Source: Verrucomicrobiota bacterium
Lineage (GTDB): Bacteria > Verrucomicrobiota > Verrucomicrobiia > Limisphaerales > UBA1100
Assembly (NCBI GenBank): GCA_030747505.1
Contig: JASLKQ010000027.1
Span: forward strand, 1-38,418
Direction of reading: 5' to 3'
Length of the DNA: 38,418 nucleotides
Positions 1-7,135 of this stretch are shown here, piece by piece. The position numbers and the translations under genes were made by a program. Every line of letters starts with the position of its first letter. Within the stretch, counting starts at the first letter, position 1. Below the pieces are notes generated by a model. The model searched no databases, was not told the DNA's origin, and saw nothing but the letters and a program-made list of their open reading frames with translations.

Positions 1-532
1 TCTTTGCTTCAAGTGTAGTAATGATTTGCGCACGCTCCTTGGACTCTACTGCAAACCTCTCTATCTCCTTGGTATTTGATGCCACTAAATCCGTTTGAAT
101 CTTCAGGTCGACTTCAAGCTTCTGCCGGGCAGCAGAAACCTCTTGGAGTTTAGTTTCCAAGACCCCCAAATCTTGAGCGTGCTGAAGTTTTAAAGCTTCC
201 GCCTCAGACACCTTCTTCTCCAAATCCAAACTCAACTCCTTGGCCTTATCCTCCCCAGCAGTCACTTCCGCGCCAAGCTCTTCAATGCGATTACCCTGCG
301 ATTTAATCGTCTCTTCCTGCGATTTATTGGTTGAATCAAGTTGATCACGCAGAACCTCAAGTTGCTCCTTGTTCTTGCGCGTTTCTTTTAGCTCATCATG
401 AATATCGTCTCTTTCAGTTTTGAGTTTTGCGTACTCGTCGAGTTTATTCTGATTGCTGACAATCGAAAAAATACCGACTGCAGCGGTAATTGCCGCCAGC
501 ATCACAATGGCGATTGATTTTCTGTCCTTCAT
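1..532 (-). CDS. Membrane-anchored coiled-coil protein (3' part beyond window)
   Basis: This frame is absent from the ORF track because it runs off the left edge, but it is open from an ATG at 532 to base 1 (177 codons). The product begins MKDRKSIAIVMLAAITAAVG, a short basic head followed by one hydrophobic segment (about residues 6-24) that looks like a signal anchor. From about residue 28 it is almost continuous Lys/Glu/Gln/Leu heptad-like sequence, for example KLKTERDDIHDELKETRKNK and LSLDLEKKVSEAEALKLQ, so a long periplasm-facing coiled coil is likely. It is divergent from the DUF1844 gene across 150 bases. I do not recognise a family; the visible part could belong to a structural, envelope-spanning or OmpA-like protein whose C-terminal domain is outside the window. 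Coding status is fairly secure, function unknown. Confidence 0.75.
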   Translation of the reverse strand, partial: MKDRKSIAIVMLAAITAAVGIFSIVSNQNKLDEYAKLKTERDDIHDELKETRKNKEQLEVLRDQLDSTNKSQEETIKSQGNRIEELGAEVTAGEDKAKELSLDLEKKVSEAEALKLQHAQDLGVLETKLQEVSAARQKLEVDLKIQTDLVASNTKEIERFAVESKERAQIITTLEAK

Positions 533-682
533 GGTCGTGGGAAATAGTGCCCGAAGCCGCATGTCAGGCACGATAAACTTATTGGACCGGTGTCAACAGA
601 TTGCTGTTAGATTACTCACAGGATGTTCTCATTTTTTCGTTTTTGAATTGGCCCACAAGCCAATAACTCCCACACTAAGGGC

Positions 683-1144
683 ATGGACAGTTTGAATTCT
701 CCTCAACAACAAATGCCAGAAACAGCTGATGAAATTGCAGCTGCAGTTTTCAGCGAGTGCCTTATCACGCTGGTTCGCACTGCAGCTATGCTTCTGGGAA
801 AGATTACGGCCCCTGCTACAGGAGAACCCGTTAAAGACCTCACGCGAGTCCAATTGGTAATCAAGCAGTTGGAGCTATTGGAAAATAACGCATCAAAACT
901 TAGCATTGATGAACAACAACTGGTGAAACAAAGCCTACAGGAACTACGCATGGCCTACGTAAGTGCTGCCGGGAAGCGTCCCGAGGACCCCGACGAGAGC
1001 AAAGAAGAAACTCCTTCAGAATCAGTTGAGCAGACACAGTCTGTGGAGGCCAATAAAAAAGCAGAAAACTCATCTCCAGAAGGCAGCAACGCAGACGATG
1101 ATGAAGAAAGCAACCGGAAGCGATTCATTAAAAAATATGACTAA
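683..1144 (+). CDS. DUF1844 domain protein
   Basis: The first roughly 95 residues match my memory of the DUF1844 family: ECLITLVRTAAMLLGKITAP, then a stretch ending LELLENNASKLSIDEQQLVKQSLQELRMAYV, with the family's 'ALGKI.NP.TG', 'LLE' and 'LRMAYV' features. The family is small, helical and of unknown function. After residue 96 there is a low-complexity, highly charged tail (EDPDESKEETPSESVEQ..., NADDDEESNRKRFIKKYD) that is probably disordered. The ATG at 683 has AAGG four bases upstream, which supports this start. It is convergent with ppiC, ending 11 bases from that gene's stop. No function can be assigned from context. Confidence 0.8.
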   Translation: MDSLNSPQQQMPETADEIAAAVFSECLITLVRTAAMLLGKITAPATGEPVKDLTRVQLVIKQLELLENNASKLSIDEQQLVKQSLQELRMAYVSAAGKRPEDPDESKEETPSESVEQTQSVEANKKAENSSPEGSNADDDEESNRKRFIKKYD

Positions 1145-1155
1145 CAGAAACAGAG

Positions 1156-2130
1156 CTAGTCTAACAAAACAATGACTGACGCCTGCCTGCGAAGCAGGCT
1201 GACATAATCAGGGAGAACGCTAAGGTACTTTTTTACATGCAAATGATTCCGGATCTCCCTGGAAACCTCTGGGAGCTTTCTAGTCCGAGCAGGAACCACG
1301 CTGGCGACCTTCACGATATGATAACCAAAATCGGACTCCACCATCTCTATCTGACTGGGCCGCAACGCAAAAATCTTTCGCTCGAAGGCCGGACTAGATG
1401 AACCCTGTACAATTTGAAGCTTCCCACCGATTTCTTTGGTAGACATATCTTCCGAAAACTCCAAGGCCAACTGCTTCATGGAAACACCGACTCTTGCTTT
1501 CCGAAGCACTTTTGCTGCCACTGATTGCTTGAATGCACGCTCATCCGGGTTCAGCTTGCGCCCCGTAACCAGGTCGACCTTTGCTAAGAGCACATGAACC
1601 ACTTCGGCTATTGCAGGCACCTTCCATAAGGAATGATTTTTGTTATAGTACCCTTCAATTTCCGTATCCTTCACCATTGTCTTTGACTTCAGTTCTCGCT
1701 TGAGAACCTGCTGGGTGAGCGCATTATTCTGCAGATGCAATCGATACGCGTTGGTCGTAAACCCAAGGGACTGAATTCTTAATATGAATGCTGTTTCCGA
1801 GATGTAGTAACTACGAAGATCTTTGTAACTATCTAATGATTGAATGTATGCCTGCCCTCGATCCCCAGCGGTGGCACGGGTAGCTGCAATATTCCTAATA
1901 ATCAACTCATCTAAAACTTGTTTACGAAAGAAAACCTCCATCTCAGTCGGCACAACTGAACCGGAAACTGCCTGAGATAAAACAAACTGCCGGTAAGCTG
2001 ATTCAAGTTCGGATTGCTTAACTGTAAACCCCAACCCCTTGGCAACCAATTTCCCTGGACTCGCTGGGGCAGCAAATATCACACCTCCTAACCCTAGTCC
2101 CAGGGCCAAACCAAACCACCATTTATTCAT
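1156..2130 (-). CDS. Periplasmic peptidyl-prolyl isomerase, PpiC/SurA-like parvulin
   Basis: 324 residues. MNKWWFGLALGLGLGGVIFAAPA is a classic Sec signal peptide, so the protein acts outside the inner membrane. Residues about 30-150 are helical and resemble a SurA/PrsA N-terminal chaperone region. Residues about 175-285 form the parvulin rotamase domain: VVHVLLAKVD opens it, followed by MKQLALEFSEDMSTKEIGGKLQIV, FERKIFALRPSQIEMVESDFGYHIVKV, the usual family ending. It should catalyse proline cis-trans isomerisation and assist folding of exported or outer-membrane proteins. The ATG at 2130 has a good ribosome binding site, AAGGAG, five bases upstream, inside the 8-base gap after serA, so it is translated from the maf-serA transcript. 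It could equally be named PrsA-like; the exact subfamily is unclear. Confidence 0.85.
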   Translation of the reverse strand: MNKWWFGLALGLGLGGVIFAAPASPGKLVAKGLGFTVKQSELESAYRQFVLSQAVSGSVVPTEMEVFFRKQVLDELIIRNIAATRATAGDRGQAYIQSLDSYKDLRSYYISETAFILRIQSLGFTTNAYRLHLQNNALTQQVLKRELKSKTMVKDTEIEGYYNKNHSLWKVPAIAEVVHVLLAKVDLVTGRKLNPDERAFKQSVAAKVLRKARVGVSMKQLALEFSEDMSTKEIGGKLQIVQGSSSPAFERKIFALRPSQIEMVESDFGYHIVKVASVVPARTRKLPEVSREIRNHLHVKKYLSVLPDYVSLLRRQASVIVLLD

Positions 2131-2138
2131 AATACTCC

Positions 2139-3713
2139 TTATATCGAAACCACCTTAACATTGGTGATATCAGAATCATTCCCCACCTTTTCCAGTAATT
2201 CAACCGGCGGCTCATGGTCGAGATTCAGGATCATTAATGCCTCACCCCCTGCTTCATCCCGATTCAGGGACATGTTGGCTATGTTCACCTGATGCTCGCC
2301 CATCAGAGAACCAATATAGCCCACCATACCCGGCTTGTCGACGTTATTCATGAGGAACAAGACTCCCTCGGCAACGACTTCCACATTACGGCCATTGATC
2401 CGGACAATCCGCGGATGTCCTCCAAAAAAAGTGCCGCCGGCCGAAACCTTGGCACCATCATCTGAACTTGCTTCCACGTGCATCCACTCCGCGTAATCCG
2501 GACCCTCGTGCGCCTTGATTTCCTCGACCCTGATCCCGAGTGAGCTAGCCATCGCCCGCACATTAACCTGATTGGCTTCCGCACCTCCTGCACAGGCCAA
2601 AAACCCCTTAAGAACAAAACGTGTCACCGGATCAGCGGGCACTTCTGCAGCTTTACCTCCATAGGTAATCTTCAGGTGTTCATTTCTCCGCGAACCCAGT
2701 TGAGCCACTAACTTGCCGAGCTTCTCACCCAGCTCTAGATAGGGTTTTACCATCTCATAAGCCTTGGCATCCAAGCTCGGCATATTGACTGCATTACGCA
2801 CTGCCCCACTCAACAGAAAATCAGTGATTGCCTCAGCCACCTCAATCCCCACGCTTTCCTGTGCTTCGGCTGTGCTGGCTCCCAAATGCGGTGTCATCAC
2901 TATATTTGACTCAGCACGCAAGGGGGAATCTTCGGGGCACGGCTCGCTCTGGTATACGTCAAGCGCGCACCCCGCCACTTTCCCGCTCTTCACAGCTTCC
3001 ACGATATCCGTTTCGTTAATAATGCCTCCACGTGCGCAATTGATAAGATATACCCCATCCTTCATGCGCGATATACTCTCGGCATTGATCATATCTTGGG
3101 TCTGTTCGGTGAGCGGCATATGAACGGTGATAAAATCCGATCGCTCCATCAGTTCATTAAGTTCCAGCAATTCCACCTGAAGTTCTCGAGCCTTGCTCAG
3201 AGAAAGAAATGGGTCATAGGCCAGGACCCTCATCCCAAAAGCAATGGCTCTTCTGGCCACCTGCCCCCCAATCCGCCCCATCCCACAAATGCCCAGTGTC
3301 TTGCCGCTTAGCTCAGTTCCCGCATATTTCTTACGGTCCCATCGGCCTTCCTTCATGGAGACATGTGCTTGGGGAATATTGCGCGCCAAAGCCATCATCA
3401 TGGAAAAGGTCAACTCGGCGGTAGAGATAGTATTCCCCGCCGGTGTATTCATCACAACGATCCCCTTGGAGGTGGCATAATCAACATCCACATTATCCAC
3501 ACCCACACCAGCACGTCCCACCACTCGCAACTTCGGCGCCTTATCCATTACCTCTGAAGTCACCTTTGTCGCTGAACGAACAACAAGAGCCTCAGCTTCA
3601 GCCAAAAGCTCATCCGTAAGGCCATCATTCACTACTGTAACTTCAAGCTCAGACTGAGCCTCTAGACAGGCAACTCCCTTAGCAGAAACATTATCGCAAA
3701 CCAGTACTTTCAT
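2139..3713 (-). CDS. serA: D-3-phosphoglycerate dehydrogenase (long form with ACT domain)
   Basis: This enzyme oxidises 3-phosphoglycerate to 3-phosphohydroxypyruvate with NAD+, the first step of serine synthesis in the cytoplasm. From the ATG at 3713 (MKVLVCDNVS) the protein is 524 residues, the usual long-form length. The NAD site GICGMGRIGG lies at about 141-150; the catalytic trio is visible as R228 (NCARGG), E257 (YQSEP) and H276 (TPHLGAS). A regulatory ASB-like region spans about 320-445 and an ACT domain closes the protein (VDKPGMVGYIGSLMGEHQVNIANM). The track's longer start at 3752 would run into maf and adds a non-conserved MTLTFRISRLRAP, so I reject it. It follows maf by 13 bases and precedes ppiC by 8. 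The ACT domain implies allosteric control, probably by serine. Confidence 0.95.
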   Translation of the reverse strand: MKVLVCDNVSAKGVACLEAQSELEVTVVNDGLTDELLAEAEALVVRSATKVTSEVMDKAPKLRVVGRAGVGVDNVDVDYATSKGIVVMNTPAGNTISTAELTFSMMMALARNIPQAHVSMKEGRWDRKKYAGTELSGKTLGICGMGRIGGQVARRAIAFGMRVLAYDPFLSLSKARELQVELLELNELMERSDFITVHMPLTEQTQDMINAESISRMKDGVYLINCARGGIINETDIVEAVKSGKVAGCALDVYQSEPCPEDSPLRAESNIVMTPHLGASTAEAQESVGIEVAEAITDFLLSGAVRNAVNMPSLDAKAYEMVKPYLELGEKLGKLVAQLGSRRNEHLKITYGGKAAEVPADPVTRFVLKGFLACAGGAEANQVNVRAMASSLGIRVEEIKAHEGPDYAEWMHVEASSDDGAKVSAGGTFFGGHPRIVRINGRNVEVVAEGVLFLMNNVDKPGMVGYIGSLMGEHQVNIANMSLNRDEAGGEALMILNLDHEPPVELLEKVGNDSDITNVKVVSI

Positions 3714-3726
3714 CGGCGCGCGCAGT

Positions 3727-4305
3727 CTAGAGATGCGAAAGGTCAGTGTCAAACCAGGCTGCTAATTCCATGCCCAAGCGCTCGACCGGCAATCCCACAA
3801 CGTTGGTTAGTGAGCCGTGCAGGGATTCCACAATCCACTCCCCCTTTTCCTGAATGGCGTAAGCCCCTGCCTTGTCGAGTACCGCCACGGCCTTGAGATA
3901 GTCATTAATTTGTCGGCTGGACAGCTTCCTGAACCCTACACGCGTAGTGACCGAGAACGCTTTCTTTCGGGCGTGCCCCACAAGAGCACAAGCTGTAGTT
4001 ACCTGATGGGTTTTGCCGCTCAACCGCCTGAGCATGCCTTTTGCCTCGGTCAAGTTCTTCGGTTTTCCATATAATTCATCATCCAAATGCACTAAAGTAT
4101 CGGCTCCCAGAACGGTATGCCTTGGATGAGCTGCTGCCACCTCTTTAGCCTTGGCCAAGGCATTGGCCTTGCAGATAGACCGCGCCGCCCTACCCCTCCC
4201 GTGCGTTTCCTGCGTATCGGCAACAACTACACGGAATTTCACTCCCATTTGCCCTAAGAGCTCCTGACGTCTGGGGGATCCTGAAGCCAAGATAATCCGC
4301 CTCAT
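3727..4305 (-). CDS. maf: Maf-family nucleoside triphosphate pyrophosphatase
   Basis: 192 residues, the normal Maf length. Family motifs are in order: IILASGSPRRQELL at the N-terminus, VLGADTLV with the probable catalytic Asp near residue 70, the following GKP, LSGKTHQVTTA, then DKAGAYAIQEKGEWIVESLHGSLTNVVGLPVERL. Maf proteins hydrolyse non-canonical or particular nucleoside triphosphates (dTTP/UTP or modified pyrimidines) to monophosphate and pyrophosphate and are linked to division arrest and nucleotide-pool cleaning. The KAGAYAIQE form resembles the YhdE-type dTTP/UTP branch, though I cannot settle this without alignment. ATG at 4305. It is the first gene of the maf-serA-ppiC run and is divergent from the MFS gene over 128 bases, where its promoter should lie. 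Confidence 0.92.
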   Translation of the reverse strand: MRRIILASGSPRRQELLGQMGVKFRVVVADTQETHGRGRAARSICKANALAKAKEVAAAHPRHTVLGADTLVHLDDELYGKPKNLTEAKGMLRRLSGKTHQVTTACALVGHARKKAFSVTTRVGFRKLSSRQINDYLKAVAVLDKAGAYAIQEKGEWIVESLHGSLTNVVGLPVERLGMELAAWFDTDLSHL

Positions 4306-4433
4306 TCTGTAACCCTCTCAAAAATCGAATGCATGTTGGCGAAGTCTATTAGCCTTCAGCTAAAAGTCGAGTCAGCCAAGCTTGCTTCTCAGCCAATAAT
4401 TCATTATATAGGACAGACAACGCGTCTGGCCCA

Positions 4434-5825
4434 ATGAGTTCCAATACCTCTACTGCGGAGCCGCTCTCTGGCGGCTTAAACTTCCAACTTTCCACCATGA
4501 TGTTCCTCCAGTATGCAATCTGGGGAGCATGGCTGCCACTGCTATGGCCATTTCTAGCCGGCCACCGCAACTTCAGTCCTGCTGAAATTGGAAACATGTT
4601 TGCTGTGGGGGCGATTGGGGCAATCGTAGCCCCTTTTATAGCCGGGCAAATTGCCGACCGCTGGTTTAATACCGAAAAATTTCTCGGGATTAGTCATATT
4701 TTGGGTGGCATTCTGGTATGGCAACTGGCCTCTCTCGAGTCCTACAGTAGTTTCCTTTACTTTTCGCTGGCCTACTCACTGGTATATTCTCCAACTCTTT
4801 CACTGACCAATTCACTAGCATTCCATCACCTGCCTGACCGTGACCGGGACTTTGGCAAAATTCGGATATGGGGAACGGTCGGATGGATTGCCGTAGGAAT
4901 TGGAATCGGTCAATGGCTCCTCTATCAACACACCCCAACAGGAGCCACCCCAGAAGTTGTCTCCGCCGCACAGGCCGAAGGGATGGCAGACGCTTTCAAA
5001 CTGAGCGGAGCTCTAGGTATCGCTATGGGTATTTTCTGCTTTTTCCTGCCAGCAACACCACCCGCAAAAGAGGAAAAGAACAGTGCGATTGGCGGGGCAT
5101 TAGGAGCAATTAAGCATCAACCCCTGATAACATTGTTTTTGATCGCTGTCCCTATTAGCTGTGTCCACCAGTTCTATTTTGTCCACACCGCCCCTTTCCT
5201 AGGGCAATTCCAAAATCAGGCGGAAGGTTTTATCAACATCGTTAATAAGATCGTTGGCGTAGGGGGTGGAGGTCTCATGACAATTGGCCAGATGATGGAA
5301 TTGGCCGTCCTTGCGTTCATTCCATTGTTTGCAAAAAAGGTTTCCCGCAAGGCCCTGCTGTGCACAGGCATTATAGCCTACACATTACGTATGTTTCTAT
5401 TTGCTTATGGGCCTAGTTTCCCCGAAGCACTCCAGCTTCCAGCCATAATTTTGGGAGTATCGATGCACGGTTTTTGTTTTGGCTGCTTTATCTTTGTAGC
5501 ATTTATGGTGGTGGATGAAGAATGTTCAGCAGATGTAAGGGCCAGTGCCCAGAGCCTCTTCAATCTTGTTATTGTCGGTATCGGTATCATTGTCGGCAGC
5601 TTAATCGCTGGTAAAATTGCTGAGATTTCTACCGTAGACGGTGATATGAATTATACGAAACTGTTCAGTTATCCGATGTGGGCAGCTCTAGCCTGTTTGG
5701 TTTTCATGATGGCCGTTTACCCGAACAACCCTCCAACTGTCGAGACTGGCCCTGAGGGCACCGATACAGATTCTGATGAAGAGTCCAAAGATAAGGAATC
5801 TGACGATTCTGAACCCGAAAACTAA
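4434..5825 (+). CDS. MFS transporter, nucleoside:H+ symporter (NupG)-like
   Basis: 463 residues with about 12 hydrophobic segments. The N-terminus (LNFQLSTMMFLQYAIWGAWLPLLWPFL) fits the NHS family pattern 'L..MMFLQ..IWGAW', in which E. coli NupG and XapB import nucleosides with protons. Cytoplasmic loop motifs are ADRWF after the second helix and GKIRIWGTVGW in the first half, and DEECSADVRASAQSLFNLV near helix 10, all typical of this group. The C-terminal 40 residues are a soluble acidic tail (GTDTDSDEESKDKESDDSEPEN) without family precedent that I know. No Shine-Dalgarno is visible. The start is chosen because it gives a plausible hydrophilic lead of about 20 residues. Substrate is inferred at family level only; sugar-derivative uptake is possible. 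Confidence 0.85.
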   Translation: MSSNTSTAEPLSGGLNFQLSTMMFLQYAIWGAWLPLLWPFLAGHRNFSPAEIGNMFAVGAIGAIVAPFIAGQIADRWFNTEKFLGISHILGGILVWQLASLESYSSFLYFSLAYSLVYSPTLSLTNSLAFHHLPDRDRDFGKIRIWGTVGWIAVGIGIGQWLLYQHTPTGATPEVVSAAQAEGMADAFKLSGALGIAMGIFCFFLPATPPAKEEKNSAIGGALGAIKHQPLITLFLIAVPISCVHQFYFVHTAPFLGQFQNQAEGFINIVNKIVGVGGGGLMTIGQMMELAVLAFIPLFAKKVSRKALLCTGIIAYTLRMFLFAYGPSFPEALQLPAIILGVSMHGFCFGCFIFVAFMVVDEECSADVRASAQSLFNLVIVGIGIIVGSLIAGKIAEISTVDGDMNYTKLFSYPMWAALACLVFMMAVYPNNPPTVETGPEGTDTDSDEESKDKESDDSEPEN

Positions 5826-5866
5826 AAAATCGCTTGCAGTGAAACCCGCCCTGCGTATTCTCAGCG

Positions 5867-5943
<77 letters not shown>

Positions 5944-5949
5944 ACTTTT

Positions 5950-5980
5950 AGCCCCTGATTTTTTCAAGGGCTTTTTCTTT
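5950..5980 (+). terminator. Intrinsic terminator after tRNA-fMet
   Basis: AGCCC at 5950-5954 pairs with GGGCT at 5968-5972; after one C/A mismatch TGA pairs with TCA around a T-rich loop, and the stem is followed by TTTTTCTTT. On the minus strand there is no T-run after the hairpin, so it serves the plus-strand tRNA. It overlaps the last codon region of the convergent bcp gene. Confidence 0.75.
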
Positions 5981-6458
5981 ATCCATTGATTTCAGCCAGA
6001 ACTTCAGCCGCATGTTCTTCAGGTTTTACCTTGGGCCAGATCTTCTGAATCTTTCCTTCCGGATCAATCAAATAACTAATCCGGTGAATCCCCTCGTATT
6101 CCTTGCCCATAAACTTCTTTGGCCCCCATGCACCATATTTTTTAACGATCTTCTGGTCTTCATCTGCCAAAAGCAGAAAAGGTAAATCATATTTGGCCAC
6201 AAACTTGTCGTGCTTGGACACCGAGTCACAGCTCACGCCCAAAACCACGGCCTTGGCTTTTTCAAAATCAGCGTGTTCATCACGGAACGCGCAGGCTTCC
6301 TTTGTTCAGCCAGGCGTATCGTCTTTCGGATAGAAAAATAGCACTACGTGTTTTCCCTTAAAGTCCTTAAGAGAAACCTTGCCTCCCCCGTTAGCAGATG
6401 CGTTAAAATCTGGCGCCTTTGCTCCTTCCTTTAGTGTGATATTTGGTCCCAGTGCCAT
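5979..6458 (-). CDS. bcp: Bcp/PrxQ peroxiredoxin with predicted selenocysteine at codon 51 (in-frame TGA)
   Basis: The track shows only the C-terminal part (5979-6248). Reading upstream in the same frame gives an open sequence to an ATG at 6458, interrupted only by a TGA at 6308-6306. Product: [20 protein letters not shown]... [13 protein letters not shown], then TGA as codon 51, then TKEACAFRD... through [21 protein letters not shown] to the end, 159 residues, the usual Bcp length. In this family DxTPGCTxEAC carries the peroxidatic Cys that reduces H2O2 and alkyl hydroperoxides, so TGA replaces exactly that residue; the resolving Cys five residues on (C56) is present. I infer Sec51 rather than a stop. 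No selA, selB, selC or selD is in the window. It lies 59 bases after pgsA on the same strand and converges on tRNA-fMet. The alternative is a nonsense mutation or read error. Confidence 0.85.
6271..6290 (-). promoter_or_regulatory. Candidate SECIS-like hairpin downstream of the bcp TGA
   Basis: In the mRNA, bases 16 to 35 after the UGA read GCGUUCCGUGAUGAACACGC. GCG pairs with CGC and UUC with GAA, leaving a two-base CA bulge on the 3' side and a six-base loop CGUGAU with G at the second position. Bacterial SECIS elements are small hairpins in this distance range with a G at the start of the loop. Six base pairs is a weak stem, and an overlapping alternative (GGAAGC/GC-G-UUCC, starting 6 bases after UGA) also exists, so this is tentative. 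Confidence 0.4.
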
Positions 6459-6471
6459 TTCAATATTGAAA
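6458..6471. promoter_or_regulatory. 14-bp perfect palindrome at the bcp start codon
   Basis: TTTCAATATTGAAA is a perfect inverted repeat whose last base is the A of the bcp ATG. Such a site could be an operator, but AT-rich palindromes also occur by chance. No Shine-Dalgarno is seen in this position, so the palindrome fills the expected ribosome-binding region. Confidence 0.3.
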
Positions 6472-6517
6472 CTCAATCAGGCGACTCCGACTGTCAAGTC
6501 CCACCTATCTTCATAGC

Positions 6518-7096
6518 CTAACCAGAAGTGGCGCGAAGTTCATCATATTGTCGCAATCCTTCACGGAAATAAAATATTCCGGTAATAACGGTTGTTACAG
6601 CAGATATCACAGCAAGCCAAAATGTGCCAACCTCAGGCAATTTACATAGCACCCATCCTATCACCACCATCTGGAATACCGCTGAGGTCTTGCTCATGAA
6701 AATGGGTTTCACCTCCACATTACCCATCACCACATACAAAAGAATACTTCCGATTAAAATGATCCCATCACGCCCAATCACTGTCACCGTCAACCAAAGA
6801 GGAATGCGTTGATTAAATGGGTTAGATTCAAACTCCACACTCAAGAGGATCAGCCCTGAAAACATCAGCAATTTGTCTGCAATTGGATCCAAATAGGAGC
6901 CCAACTTGGTCGCTTGGCCGCGGAATCTTGCCAGATATCCATCTATCCCATCACTGACCGTAGCCACCAAAAATGTGGCCATAGCCCCGTACCAATAGAT
7001 GTAGACCTCAGGGTTTCTGAAATAATAAAGCAACTGAGCGACAAATATCGGCACCAGGATGATGCGGCCTATAGTAACTTTGTTTGCGGTAGTCAC
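6518..7096 (-). CDS. pgsA: CDP-diacylglycerol--glycerol-3-phosphate 3-phosphatidyltransferase
   Basis: This inner-membrane enzyme transfers phosphatidyl from CDP-diacylglycerol to glycerol-3-phosphate, making phosphatidylglycerol phosphate, the committed step to phosphatidylglycerol and cardiolipin. The CDP-alcohol phosphotransferase motif is complete: D49, D52-G53, A56-R57, G66, D70 and D74 in SDGIDGYLARFRGQATKLGSYLDPIAD. About five to six hydrophobic helices cover the remainder; 192 residues is normal. The start is GTG at 7096, chosen because MTTANKVTIGRIILVPIFV fits the family N-terminus (PN.LT..R). It follows gltX by 39 bases and probably shares its transcript. Phosphatidylglycerophosphate synthase is favoured over the related cardiolipin or phosphatidylserine enzymes because of that N-terminus. 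Confidence 0.88.
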   Translation of the reverse strand: MTTANKVTIGRIILVPIFVAQLLYYFRNPEVYIYWYGAMATFLVATVSDGIDGYLARFRGQATKLGSYLDPIADKLLMFSGLILLSVEFESNPFNQRIPLWLTVTVIGRDGIILIGSILLYVVMGNVEVKPIFMSKTSAVFQMVVIGWVLCKLPEVGTFWLAVISAVTTVITGIFYFREGLRQYDELRATSG

Positions 7097-7135
7097 TTGC
7101 TGCTTAAAGCATTGGACCGCAATGACCTGGAAAAA

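Noticed and set aside
1178-1205. Hairpin GCCTGCTTCGCAGGC at the end of ppiC, considered as a terminator or repeat element
   Set aside because: It lies inside the coding end, lacks a clean T-run and I saw no second copy in the window.
4349-4597. 82-residue minus-strand ORF opposite the MFS start, with a protein-like end (LSVLYNELLAEKQAWLTRLLAEG)
   Set aside because: Most of it is antisense to the conserved first helix of the MFS transporter, it has no ribosome site and I recognise no family.
5979-6248. Bcp as a short 89-residue protein starting at MVLGVSCDS
   Set aside because: This removes the catalytic half while intact family sequence continues upstream through a TGA at the active-site position.
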